Positions 37,504-46,085 of a DNA stretch of 64,000 nucleotides are shown one piece after another. A program made the translations under genes and the position numbers. Under the pieces are notes generated by a model. The model was not told where the DNA came from. It was given only the letters and a program-made list of their open reading frames with translations, and did not search any database. Within the stretch, counting starts at the first letter, position 1. Every line of letters begins with the position of its first letter. The stretch comes from Planctomycetota bacterium (GTDB taxonomy: Bacteria > Planctomycetota > UBA1135 > UBA2386). The DNA lies in the NCBI GenBank assembly GCA_020849665.1, contig JADLFX010000014.1, positions 1-64,000 on the forward strand, given 5' to 3'.

Positions 37504-38840
37504 CGATCGGCCTCCGGTTCGTCGGGGAAGCGCAGCAGCGGCGCGCCGCAGGCGGCCTCCAGTTCATGCCAGGAACGGTGCACGGCCTCCTCGGCGTCGA
37601 GGAGCAGGAGGCGCAGCGTCTGTTCCGCGCTCTGCAGGTCGAGGTAGCGCAGGGCGTCGACCAGTCCGCCCCGCAGCGCGCTCTCCGCGGCTTCGCTGGC
37701 CCGCCGGGCGGCCTCGGGCAGCGCGGCACGCAGGCGCATCCAGCGCTCGCCGCGCGCGTGCAGGCGGGCGCGTGCGTCCTCGATCGCGGCCAGCTGCGCG
37801 GCCAGGGCACCCTCGAAGGCGACGGCCGCCTCCGCACGCTGGCCGCGCGCTTCGGCGATGCCGGACTGGTTGCGGTCGAAGAGCGGGATCGGGATCCCGA
37901 GCACCAGCCCGAAGCGGTCGACCTCGTCCTGCCGCTCGTAGGTGCCGCCCACCTGGAGGCCCGGATACTGCAGGGCCACCTGGTGGCGCAGGCGCTGCTC
38001 GCACACCGCGTACTCGGCGCGCAGGCGGTGCAGCCCGGGATGGTCGCGCAGCAGGACCTCGCGCAGCACACCCGGCTCCGGCACGGCGTCGGGCAGCGGC
38101 GCGACGGGCAGGGGGCGCACCGCCAGCGCCGCGGCCGAGAGCCCCAGGAGCCGGCCGAGCCCGGCCCGGGCTTCCGCCTCGGCCTCCTCCGCCTGCGCGA
38201 GCTCGGCCTGGGCACGCCAGGTCACGCCTTCGAGCAGGACCAGCTCGGCGGCGCCGAGCTGCCCCGCCGCCGCCAGGCGGCGGGCGACGGTCCAGGCGCC
38301 GTCCGCGGTGGCCGCCAGCGCGGCGCGCAGGCCGCGGCGCGCGCGTGCGAAGTGGGCGGCGCTGACCGCCGCGCGCAGGCTCAGGTACTCCTCGCGCTCC
38401 GCGGCGATCCGCTGCACCAGCGCCGCCTCGGCACGCACCGCCAGGTAGTCGTCGTGGCTGGCGCGGACGCCCGGAAAGGGCAGCACCCAGCCGAGCGCGG
38501 CCTCCACGCCCCAGTCGAGGCTGCCGAGGATCCCGGGCCCGGTCAGCTGGCGCGGTTCGACGGACACCGTGGGGTTGGCCAGCGGGGTGCCCGCCTCGCG
38601 CAGGGCCGCGGCCGTGTCGTGCGCGGCACGGAGTGCACGCAGCCGCGGGTGCACCTCGCGTTGGCGGAGCGCCGCCTCGCGCAGGGTGAGCGGCACGGCC
38701 GCGCCGCGCTCCTGCTCGACGCGCGCCAGGAGCGCCGGCAGGTCGAGCGGGGCGGGCGTGTAGCTCTCGCAGCCCGCGGCCAGGGCGGCGGGCAGGGTGC
38801 AGCAGAGCAGCAGGTGTCGGGGGCGGGATGCGGAACGCAC
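37500..38840 (-). CDS. Outer membrane efflux factor (TolC/CusC-like lipoprotein)
   Basis: 446 residues from a GTG. The signal ends LAAGC, a lipobox as in CusC-type factors. The mature protein is dominated by long helices with the repeated TolC pattern: REVHPRLRALRAAHDTAAALREAG then NPTVSVE, and the second repeat LLRDHPGLHRLRAEYAVCEQRL then YPGLQVGGTY. GIPIPLFDRNQSG is the typical OEP signature. It forms the outer membrane exit duct of the RND pump. Second gene of the minus-strand operon, 46 bases after the small Cys-rich protein; ATGA overlap with the adaptor. Confidence 0.88.
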   Translation of the reverse strand: MRSASRPRHLLLCCTLPAALAAGCESYTPAPLDLPALLARVEQERGAAVPLTLREAALRQREVHPRLRALRAAHDTAAALREAGTPLANPTVSVEPRQLTGPGILGSLDWGVEAALGWVLPFPGVRASHDDYLAVRAEAALVQRIAAEREEYLSLRAAVSAAHFARARRGLRAALAATADGAWTVARRLAAAGQLGAAELVLLEGVTWRAQAELAQAEEAEAEARAGLGRLLGLSAAALAVRPLPVAPLPDAVPEPGVLREVLLRDHPGLHRLRAEYAVCEQRLRHQVALQYPGLQVGGTYERQDEVDRFGLVLGIPIPLFDRNQSGIAEARGQRAEAAVAFEGALAAQLAAIEDARARLHARGERWMRLRAALPEAARRASEAAESALRGGLVDALRYLDLQSAEQTLRLLLLDAEEAVHRSWHELEAACGAPLLRFPDEPEADR

Positions 38841-38886
38841 GTACGGACTCCAGGGATCAGCGGCCGGTCGTGGACGACCGGCGCGC

Positions 38887-39264
38887 TCAGACCTGGATCA
38901 CGGTCACGCGCAGGGGCAGCAGCCGCGGATCCACGTCTGGTGGTCGAGGCGGATCGGAGATCCGCACCCCCCGCGGCGGTGCGCAGCAGGACTCCGCGGA
39001 TGCCGACGCCGGGAGGGCGGCCGTGCCGGGCACGCCCGCGCGTTCGTCGCTCCGGGACGGCAGGAGTGCCGCGTCCTCGGCGTGTCCCTCACACGTGCAC
39101 GCCAGCGCTGCCCCGTCGGTCCCGCCGGCGGCGGCGCCCGGCGTGCCGCTCAGGTCCACCCCGTGGCACTCGCACACGCAGGGCAGATGCGGCAGGAGGA
39201 GCACCAGCCAGGCCACGAGGGCGAGGCCGAGCTGCGCTGCGCGGCGTGCGGATCCGGCCGACAT
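38887..39264 (-). CDS. Small Cys/His-rich membrane protein heading the efflux operon
   Basis: 125 residues. One hydrophobic segment (about 11-28, LGLALVAWLVLLLPHL) is followed at once by CVCECH, then ACTCEGH and ESCCAPP, a run of clustered Cys and His suitable for soft-metal binding. The C-terminal third is Pro-rich with a short hydrophobic strand. It lies 46 bases upstream of the outer membrane factor gene and ends in the same direction, so it is probably the first gene of the operon. Small membrane proteins of unknown role often head metal-efflux operons. I do not recognise a family with certainty; metal sensing or buffering is inferred. Confidence 0.62.
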   Translation of the reverse strand: MSAGSARRAAQLGLALVAWLVLLLPHLPCVCECHGVDLSGTPGAAAGGTDGAALACTCEGHAEDAALLPSRSDERAGVPGTAALPASASAESCCAPPRGVRISDPPRPPDVDPRLLPLRVTVIQV

Positions 39265-39374
39265 GTCGGCGGGGACTATCGGCGGCCACCCTCCCCGGGG
39301 TCAAGCCGAGGGCGACGCGGGGGCCGCGCCGTGCATGCCTTCCCCGGACGTGGCGGCCCGGGGATCATCCGCCG

Positions 39375-40340
39375 ATGCACGCCATCCGCATCCAACGCCA
39401 CGGCGGCCCCGAAGTGCTCGAGTCCGCCGAGGTCCCGGTGCCCGAGCCTGGCCCCGGCCGGATCCGCGTGCGCTTGCAGGCGATCGGGGTCAACTTCATC
39501 GACGTCTACCAGCGCACGGGCCTCTACCCGCAGAGCCTGCCCTTCGTGCCCGGGGTCGAGGGTGCCGGCGTGGTCGACGCCGTCGGTCCGCAGGTCGCCG
39601 GAGTGCGCGTCGGAGACCGCGTCGCCTTCGCCCAGCAGCCAGGCAGCTACGCCGCACAGGCGGTGATCGAAGCCACGCGTGCGGTGCATGTGCCCGTCGG
39701 GATCGGCATGGACACGGCGGCGGCGCTGCTGCTGCAGGGGATGACGGCCCACTACCTCGCCTGCGACACGTTCCCGCTCCGCCAGGGACACATGGCGCTC
39801 GTGCATGCCGGCGCGGGCGGCGTGGGACTGCTGCTCACCCAGATCGCAGTGCGCCGTGGCGCGCGCGTGCTGGCCACGGTCTCCAGCGAAGCGAAGGCCG
39901 AGCTGGCGCGCGGCGCGGGGGCCGAACGCGTGGTGCGCTACGACCGCGAGGACTTCGCGGCGGCCGCCCGCGCATGGAGCGGCGGCCGCGGCGTCGACGT
40001 GGTGTACGACTCGGTCGCCGCGACGACCTTCGCCGGCAGCCTCGCGAGCCTGCGGCCACGGGGCATGCTGGTGCTCTACGGACAGTCCAGCGGGCCGGTG
40101 CCGCCCTTCGACCTGCGCGAGCTGAGCAAGGGCGCCTGGTTCGTGACCCGCCCGACCCTGCACCACTACGTCCATCTGCCCGAGGAGTTGCAGGCGCGCA
40201 GCCGCGACCTCTTCGCATGGCTGGCGGAAGGCTGGCTGCGGGTGCGGATCGGCCAGCGCTGGCCCCTGGGCGAGGCCGCGGCAGCCCACCGCGCCCTGGA
40301 GGGCAGGGCCACCACCGGCAAGGTGCTGCTGATGCCGTGA
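39375..40340 (+). CDS. qor: NADPH:quinone oxidoreductase (zeta-crystallin-type MDR)
   Basis: 321 residues, normal for the family. The N-terminal GroES-like domain has GVNFIDVYQRTGLYP and PFVPGVEGAGVV. The Rossmann domain has the nucleotide loop AGAGGVGLLLTQ (about 138-149). GRGVDVVYDSVA and the C-terminal ATTGKVLL also match. No zinc ligands are present, as in quinone reductases. It reduces quinones or similar enones with NADPH in the cytoplasm. It is divergent from the metal efflux operon over 110 bases, so a shared stress-responsive region is possible. Confidence 0.92.
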   Translation: MHAIRIQRHGGPEVLESAEVPVPEPGPGRIRVRLQAIGVNFIDVYQRTGLYPQSLPFVPGVEGAGVVDAVGPQVAGVRVGDRVAFAQQPGSYAAQAVIEATRAVHVPVGIGMDTAAALLLQGMTAHYLACDTFPLRQGHMALVHAGAGGVGLLLTQIAVRRGARVLATVSSEAKAELARGAGAERVVRYDREDFAAAARAWSGGRGVDVVYDSVAATTFAGSLASLRPRGMLVLYGQSSGPVPPFDLRELSKGAWFVTRPTLHHYVHLPEELQARSRDLFAWLAEGWLRVRIGQRWPLGEAAAAHRALEGRATTGKVLLMP

Positions 40341-40356
40341 GAATCGGACGGAATCC

Positions 40357-40371
40357 GCCGGAGATTCCGGC
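40357..40371. promoter_or_regulatory. Small dyad in the qor-sigma gap
   Basis: Perfect inverted repeat GCCGGA-GAT-TCCGGC. It lies 17 bases after the qor stop and 74 bases before the sigma-fusion start. It could be the qor terminator stem (no T-run) or an operator for the sigma gene; neither can be chosen from sequence. Confidence 0.3.
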
Positions 40372-40444
40372 TCCGCCGGTTTCCAGGAGGTCGAGGTCCC
40401 ACAGGAGTCGCACGCCACGCGACGATTCCCGCCACCAGCCGCCC

Positions 40445-42802
40445 ATGCCCGGTCCCGACCGAGACACCTTCGACCGCCTGGTGCACGAACACCACGCCGC
40501 CGTGTACCGCAGCGCCCTGCGCATCGTGCGCCGCGCCGGCGACGCGGAGGACGTGGCCCAGGAGGTGTTCCTGCGGGTGCTGGCCGGCAAGGCACCGATG
40601 CACCGGGCCGAGGAGCCGCAGGCCGCGCTGTGCTGGCTGGCCACGCGGCTCGCGCTGAACCATCTGCGCGCCGCGCGGCGCCGCGACCGCAAGGAGAGGG
40701 GAGCTGCCATGCCCGAGAGCCAGGCCACTCCGGCGGACGATGCCGCCGATCACGAGTTGCACGCCACGGTGCGTGTCCAGATCGATGCGCTGCCGGACGA
40801 CCTGCGCCTGCCCCTCCTGCTGCGCTACCAGGACCGGCTCACCTTCGCGGCGCTGGGCAGCGCGCTGGCGCTGTCCGAGTCGACCGCCCACGAACGCGTC
40901 CAGGAGGCGCTCGCCCGCCTGCGCCAGCGTCTCGCGGGCGCAGGGCTCGCAGTGGCGCCCGCGAGGCTGGCCGAGCTGGTCGCCGTTGCGGACCCGGCCG
41001 CGGCCCCCGTCGGCCTTCAGACGCGGCTGCTCGCGCTGCGACCGGCAGGGCTTGCCGCGCTGCCGGCGGCGGGGCTCGCCACGCTCGGCGGGCTGGCGGT
41101 CATTGGCGTGGTGGCCCTCGCGTCCGCGTGGTTCCGCGACGCGGGGTCCTCGGCCACCGTGCCGGAGGGCGGACCCATCGCCGCCGCGGCGGGACCTGCG
41201 GTCCACCCTCAGGACCCGGCGCCGCGGCCGAGTCCCCGCACGCCCGTCGCGGATCCAGCCACGCGCGGCGCCGGCGCGCCGCCTGCACCGCGGAGCTCGG
41301 CTGCGTTCTCGGGCACGGTGCACGATGCGCTGGCCTGGCCGCTCGCAGGCGCACGGGTCGCGGCGGTCGCGGCCGGCAATCTGAAGCCGTTCGAGCTGGC
41401 CGCGACGCGCAGCGATGCGTCCGGTGCATTCCGCCTCGAGGTACCCCTGGCCGGCACGCCGGTGCCCGCAGAGCGGATCCGCATCCGCGTGACCGAGGGT
41501 CCCCGCCAGCTCCTGGAGACCGCGGAGCTGGAGCTGCCACGCGACGGCGACCCTGCCCCACTGCGCCTCACGCTGCCCCCGGACACGGGCACGGAGGCCA
41601 GCCGCTTCACGCTGGCCGTGACCGTGCGCGACGCCGCGGGCCGGCCGGTGGCGGACGTGCCCGTGGCGCTCTACGCGCAGGGCGACGCCGCGCCGCGCCC
41701 CGGCCAGAGTCCGCCCGAGGCCGAATCGAGGACCGGCGCGGACGGCGTGGCCGCGCTGGACGGGCGCAGCCCGGGCGCCAAGCTCGTGTTCGGGGACGGG
41801 CGCAGGCTCGGCTTCAGCGGCGCGTTTGCCACGGTGACCATCGAACGACCCGGCGCACATCGGGCCAGCCTCGAGCTGGTCGCGGGCGCCACCCTGCACG
41901 CCCGGCTCGCCCTGGTCGGCGGCGGCACGCCGGAGTGGGCGAACGTATGGCTCGAGGACGAGACCACGCACCTGCAGCACAGCGGGGAGCTGCGCGACGG
42001 GGCGGTGGAGTTCACCGGCCTGGGGCCGGGGCCGTTCACGCTGCGGGTGTACGCCCATCCGTACTCGCCGGCGCGGCGGCGCGGCCTGCGCCCCGGTCCG
42101 GACCCGGTGCAGGTGCTCCTCAAGCTCGCCGAGGATCCGCGCGCCGTCGGGCACCACATGGCGGAGGTGCACGGCACGCTCTTGGACGCCGCCACCGGCG
42201 CGACCGTGGCATTCGAGCCGGGTCAGGTCGAGGCGCACCCCGTGCGGGACGGCGATTCGACGCTGGCCGTCGACCGGATCGAGCCGCCGCGCCCGGTCCA
42301 GCGGATGCTGGATCGGCGCAGGATCGAGGCCTTCCACGTCGGCGGGCTCGAGCCGGGCGAGTGGGCGGTGGTGGCGCGCGTGCCCGGCTATGCGCCCGCG
42401 GTGTGGATCGGGACGCTCGCCGAAGCGGAGCTGCGTACGGGCGTCGCACTCTACCTGCAGCGCGGTGCCGAGGTGGCGGGGCGGGTCGTCGACGACCAGG
42501 GGGTGCCGGTGGCCGGGGCCCTGGTGTTCGTCGCCGGTCTCGGGGCGCGGGCCGACGCCAACCTGCGGGCCTGGGAGGCGACGCAGGGCCAGCGGGACGC
42601 GCGCGCGGCGGCGCCCGCCGCGCTGGCCGCGTCGGCGCGCACCGGCGACGACGGCAGGTTCGTGCTGCGCCACGTCCCAGGCGGCGTGAGTCTGCGCGTG
42701 GTGGCGGTCGCGCCACGGCATCGGCTCGCGCTCAGCCCGCCCTTCGTGCTGCGCGAGGGCGAGGTGCGCGCCGACGTCGGGCTGCGCGCGAGCCCGCGCT
42801 GA
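40445..42802 (+). CDS. ECF sigma factor fused to membrane helix and carboxypeptidase-regulatory-like domains
   Basis: 785 residues. Residues about 9-60 are sigma region 2 (FDRLVHEHHAAVYRSALRIV, then DAEDVAQEVFLRVL). About 113-165 are region 4 with its helix-turn-helix (LTFAALGSALALSESTAHERV). One transmembrane segment at about 205-229 follows, then about 550 residues outside the cytoplasm. The outside part comprises an Ala/Pro stretch and several CarboxypepD_reg-like beta repeats (FSGTVHDALAWPLAGARVAA; VAGRVVDDQGVPVAGALVFV). The arrangement predicts a membrane-tethered sigma factor sensing something through its exterior. No anti-sigma gene is adjacent. ECF sigma factors with large C-terminal extensions are known in planctomycetes; this domain mix is unusual. 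Confidence 0.85.
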   Translation: MPGPDRDTFDRLVHEHHAAVYRSALRIVRRAGDAEDVAQEVFLRVLAGKAPMHRAEEPQAALCWLATRLALNHLRAARRRDRKERGAAMPESQATPADDAADHELHATVRVQIDALPDDLRLPLLLRYQDRLTFAALGSALALSESTAHERVQEALARLRQRLAGAGLAVAPARLAELVAVADPAAAPVGLQTRLLALRPAGLAALPAAGLATLGGLAVIGVVALASAWFRDAGSSATVPEGGPIAAAAGPAVHPQDPAPRPSPRTPVADPATRGAGAPPAPRSSAAFSGTVHDALAWPLAGARVAAVAAGNLKPFELAATRSDASGAFRLEVPLAGTPVPAERIRIRVTEGPRQLLETAELELPRDGDPAPLRLTLPPDTGTEASRFTLAVTVRDAAGRPVADVPVALYAQGDAAPRPGQSPPEAESRTGADGVAALDGRSPGAKLVFGDGRRLGFSGAFATVTIERPGAHRASLELVAGATLHARLALVGGGTPEWANVWLEDETTHLQHSGELRDGAVEFTGLGPGPFTLRVYAHPYSPARRRGLRPGPDPVQVLLKLAEDPRAVGHHMAEVHGTLLDAATGATVAFEPGQVEAHPVRDGDSTLAVDRIEPPRPVQRMLDRRRIEAFHVGGLEPGEWAVVARVPGYAPAVWIGTLAEAELRTGVALYLQRGAEVAGRVVDDQGVPVAGALVFVAGLGARADANLRAWEATQGQRDARAAAPAALAASARTGDDGRFVLRHVPGGVSLRVVAVAPRHRLALSPPFVLREGEVRADVGLRASPR

Positions 42803-42806
42803 GCAG

Positions 42807-42829
42807 CGCCCCGCTGCCGTGCCGGGGCG
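42807..42829. terminator. Hairpin between convergent sigma-fusion and NYN genes
   Basis: CGCCCCG (42807-42813) pairs with CGGGGCG (42823-42829) around a 9-base loop, within the 29 bases separating two convergent stops. No T-run follows, so it is a candidate bidirectional terminator by position. Confidence 0.45.
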
Positions 42830-42831
42830 GC

Positions 42832-43728
42832 CTATTCGTTGGCCGGCATCCGCACGATGTAGCCGCCCGACTTGTCGTCGCGTTCGAGCCGCACGAGCCC
42901 GAGGCGCGCGGCGGCCTCGAGCATGCTGTTGAACGAGCGGAAGCCGTGGAACGTCTCGTTGAAGCCCGGGTTGCGGCGTTTGAGCGCCTGCTTCACCATC
43001 GAGCCCCACACCTTCTCCTCGCCGCCGCGCTCGTCGATCAGCTCCTCGGCGGTGGCCACGATCAGGTCGATGCCCTTCTGGGCCCGCTCGTCGTCGCTGC
43101 TCTTGCGCGCAGCCGTGGCCTTGGGCGCCGCGCCGACCGCGGCCCGGCCGGCGGTCTTGGCTGCGGCGCGCGGCGCGGCGGAGGCGGAGGACTCCGCGCC
43201 GGCCACGGCGGCCGCCCGGGCCGGCGCCTTGCGGGCGACGGGCTCGCGCTTCTGGCGCACGAGATCGTCGTAGAAGATGAACTCGTCGCAGTTGGCCATC
43301 AGCAGGTCCGACGTCGAGTTCTTCACGCCGACCCCGATCACCGTGCGGTCGTTCTCGCGCAGTTTGGAGACGAGGGGAGAGAAATCGGAGTCGCCGCTGA
43401 TGATCACGAAGGTGTCGACGTGCGGCTTGGTGTAGCAGAGGTCCAGGGCGTCGACGACCATCCGGATGTCCGCAGAGTTCTTGCCGCTCTGCCGCACGTG
43501 CGGGATCTCGATCAGCTCGAATGCGGCCTCGTGCATCTGCGCCTTGAACGTGCGGTAGCGGTCCCAGTCGCAGTACGCCTTCTTCACCACGATGCTGCCC
43601 TTGAGCAGCAGCCGCTCCAGCACCTTGCCGATGTCGAACTTGGCGTAGTTGGCGTCGCTCACGCCGAGGGCGATGTTCTCGAAGTCGCAGAACAAGGCCA
43701 TGTTGATCACGCCAGCAGGCTCAGCCAC
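42832..43728 (-). CDS. NYN-domain (LabA-like) protein with OST-HTH/LOTUS domain
   Basis: 298 residues from a GTG with AGGAG six bases upstream, which fixes the start. The NYN/PIN-like nuclease fold occupies about 8-155. Its acidic residues are visible at FCDFENI (Asp15), SADIRMVVD (Asp87) and SGDSDFSPL (Asp113, Asp115). An Ala/Lys-rich linker (about 165-215) connects to a winged-helix OST-HTH domain (about 220-296), which binds RNA in related proteins. Probably an RNA-processing or RNA-degrading enzyme. It is the last gene on this minus-strand run, 87 bases after an acyl-CoA dehydrogenase gene, and the functional link is unclear. Confidence 0.87.
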   Translation of the reverse strand: MAEPAGVINMALFCDFENIALGVSDANYAKFDIGKVLERLLLKGSIVVKKAYCDWDRYRTFKAQMHEAAFELIEIPHVRQSGKNSADIRMVVDALDLCYTKPHVDTFVIISGDSDFSPLVSKLRENDRTVIGVGVKNSTSDLLMANCDEFIFYDDLVRQKREPVARKAPARAAAVAGAESSASAAPRAAAKTAGRAAVGAAPKATAARKSSDDERAQKGIDLIVATAEELIDERGGEEKVWGSMVKQALKRRNPGFNETFHGFRSFNSMLEAAARLGLVRLERDDKSGGYIVRMPANE

Positions 43729-43815
43729 GGTCGTCTCCTGAAGGAAGGTCTCGGGGGCAGGATAGCCGCGCGGCCGTCGCCCCCCGCCCGGGAAAGCGCT
43801 GACGGCCGCACGCCG

Positions 43816-44913
43816 CTAGCGCGCCAGCTGCACCGCCAGGGCGTCGCGCAGCCGTTCGCCGCCGCCGTCCAGGACGTCGAGGGTCTTGGCGTCGCGATAG
43901 TGCCGCTCCACGTGGTACTCGACCACGAACCCGTAGCCGCCGTGGATCTGGATGGCCTCGTCCGCGGCGTACACGGCGGCTTCCACGCCCTCGATCCGCG
44001 CCAGCATGGCGGCGATCTGGACCTCGGCGTGCGCCGGATCGGTGTGCAGGTCGGCGAGGCGGGCGGCGTGGTAGGCAGCGTGGCGCGCGGCGAGACCCCG
44101 CCGCCTGGCCTCGACCAGCTTGTGGGCCACGGCCTGCTGGGCCAGGAGCGGCTTGCCGAACGCGATCCGCTCGCCAGCGTGCCGGACCGCCGCACGCCAC
44201 GCGGCATCCGCGATCCCGGCGCCGATCGCTGCCCCACCGATGCAGGCCGCCAGGCCGGCGCGCCGCAGCGCGCCTTCGGCCTCGCCGGCCTGGGCGAGCG
44301 CGTGCCGCGCGGGCAGCGCGACGCCGCGGAACTCCACGGCAGCCGGCGCCGCGGCGCGGAACCCGAGGGGACGCAGCGGCCGCACCTCCGCCTTGCCCGG
44401 TGGCACGTGCAGGAGCACGGGACCGTTGTCGGAGCGCGCGGCGACCAGCAGGTGCTCGGCCTGGGCGGCGCCCACGACCAGGGGGGCCACGCCGTCCACG
44501 ACGATCTCGCCGCCGGGCGCCTGCCTGGCGTTCAGGCCGGACTCGGGGCCGACGAAGGCGCAGAGCGTCCCGCCGAGGATCTCGCCGAGCAGGTCCGCCG
44601 CGGCGGGCACGCCGTCGAGCGCCTTGCCGCACAGCCCGGCCTGACCCAGGAAGAGGCGCGCGGTCGAGGCACAGCCCCGCGCCACCTCCTCGAGAGCCAC
44701 GACGAAGGTGAGCCAGCTCATCCCGGCGCCGCCGCTCGCCTCCGCGACCGGCAGGCCGAGCAGGCCGAGCTCCGCGAGCTGTCGATACGACTCCAGCACG
44801 AAGGTGCCGTGCTCGTCGTGCTCCAGGGCCCTGGGTCCGGCCACGTCGGCGACGAAGCGGGCCACGGTGTCGAGGATCAGGTTCTGCTCCTCGGAGAGTT
44901 CGAAGTTGTGCAT
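43816..44913 (-). CDS. Acyl-CoA dehydrogenase-family protein with Asp at usual catalytic Glu
   Basis: 365 residues from the ATG at 44913; GTG at 44925 is an alternative without a better ribosome site. The N-terminus FELSEEQNLILDTVARFV, the middle beta domain and the C-terminal helical bundle (ERIAFGKPLLAQQAVAHKL; IHGGYGFVVEYHVERHYRDAK) identify the flavoprotein family. The segment equivalent to IYEGT reads VLDGG, replacing the usual catalytic Glu with Asp. The FAD/substrate loop usually holding SE.GAGSD is short (FVGPESGLNA). It may have altered activity or use another base. Lies 76 bases after sppA in the same direction as the beta-oxidation genes. Confidence 0.83.
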   Translation of the reverse strand: MHNFELSEEQNLILDTVARFVADVAGPRALEHDEHGTFVLESYRQLAELGLLGLPVAEASGGAGMSWLTFVVALEEVARGCASTARLFLGQAGLCGKALDGVPAAADLLGEILGGTLCAFVGPESGLNARQAPGGEIVVDGVAPLVVGAAQAEHLLVAARSDNGPVLLHVPPGKAEVRPLRPLGFRAAAPAAVEFRGVALPARHALAQAGEAEGALRRAGLAACIGGAAIGAGIADAAWRAAVRHAGERIAFGKPLLAQQAVAHKLVEARRRGLAARHAAYHAARLADLHTDPAHAEVQIAAMLARIEGVEAAVYAADEAIQIHGGYGFVVEYHVERHYRDAKTLDVLDGGGERLRDALAVQLAR

Positions 44914-44989
44914 TGCCAAGCTCACCGCAGCGGCGGCGCCGGTCGGATTGGGTCAGGAGGTGGTGCCTTGCGCGACAGGGATGGGCGCC

Positions 44990-46084
44990 TCAGCGGCCGC
45001 CGTTCCAGAAGTAGAGGAGCTTCGGGCCGCTGGTGGTGCGCAGCAGGGTGGCCGCGACCTCGTCCAACGTGCGCGGTGCGCGCGCCTGCGCACCCGTGAA
45101 CAGATCGAAGAGCGAGGGCAGGCGCCGGTGTTCCACCACCGAGGCCTTGTCCACGCCGAGGCGCTCGCGCAGGAGGCGCTGCACCTCCTCCTCGTTGCCG
45201 AGGCGGTCCACGAGGCCGGCCTCCTTGGCCTGGCTCCCGGTGTAGATCCGCCCGTCGGCGAGCCGGTAGACCCTCTCGCGGTCGAGTCCGCGACCCCGGG
45301 CGACCACGTCCACGAAGCGTTCGTACATCTCGTCCACGATGCCGGTGAGGATGCGCCGCTCCTCGTCCCGCATCGGCCGCATCGGCGAGAGGATGTCCTT
45401 GTAGGGCGTGCGCGCGCTGATCACGTCGTTCGAGGCGACGCCGACCTTGCGCGCCGCCTCGGCGAAGTTCCAGCCGCTGAGGATCACGCCGATCGAACCC
45501 GTGATGGTCGTGGGGCGGGCCACGATCGTGTCGCAGGCGGCAGCCACGTAGTAGCCGCCGGACGCCGCCATGTCGCCGAAGTGCGCCACCACGGGGGTCT
45601 CCGGGTGCGCGGCGCGGAAGCGCGTGATGGCGTCGTGGATCTCGTCGGAGTCGGTCACCCCGCCGCCGGGCGAGTCGATCACGAAGAGCACCGCGCGGAC
45701 GTTGCTGCCCGGCCGCCCCGCCATCTCCAGGGCCTTGCGGACGCGCGACACGCTGTGGCCCGGTGCGCCCATCAGCGGCGAGGCTGCCTCGGAGATCGCG
45801 CCCTCGATCGGGATCCGCAGGATGCGGGTGCTCGCGCCGGCATCGCCTGCCACGTGCACCACCTGGTACATCGCGCTGTCGTCGAAGCCGCCGGTGAGGC
45901 CGCTGGCCGCCGAGCCGACCGCGACGAGCAGGAGGAGGACGTTCAGCCCCCCCGAAACGAAGAGCAGCAGGGTGAGGAAGATCGCGACGTAGAACGAGAC
46001 CGGGCGTCCTTCGCGCGGCTGCGGCTGGTACGGCGGGGCGGGCGGGGGGAACCCGGCGGGCTCGTAGGGGGGCGTGGCTCCCAT
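44990..46084 (-). CDS. sppA: Signal peptide peptidase SppA-type membrane serine protease
   Basis: 364 residues. A Pro-rich cytoplasmic N-terminus and a transmembrane segment (about 36-62) are followed by a single S49 protease domain, so this is the short (36 kDa-type) SppA. Signatures are VIDSPGGGVTDSDEI, DMAASGGYYVAAACD with the catalytic Ser (about 175), GSIGVILS, and ARTPYKDIL with the candidate Lys (about 230). It degrades cleaved signal peptides and membrane protein fragments. Its ATG begins one base after the acyl-CoA dehydrogenase stop, which places it in the fatty-acid operon, an uncommon setting for this gene. Confidence 0.9.
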   Translation of the reverse strand: MGATPPYEPAGFPPPAPPYQPQPREGRPVSFYVAIFLTLLLFVSGGLNVLLLLVAVGSAASGLTGGFDDSAMYQVVHVAGDAGASTRILRIPIEGAISEAASPLMGAPGHSVSRVRKALEMAGRPGSNVRAVLFVIDSPGGGVTDSDEIHDAITRFRAAHPETPVVAHFGDMAASGGYYVAAACDTIVARPTTITGSIGVILSGWNFAEAARKVGVASNDVISARTPYKDILSPMRPMRDEERRILTGIVDEMYERFVDVVARGRGLDRERVYRLADGRIYTGSQAKEAGLVDRLGNEEEVQRLLRERLGVDKASVVEHRRLPSLFDLFTGAQARAPRTLDEVAATLLRTTSGPKLLYFWNGGR

Positions 46085-46085
46085 C

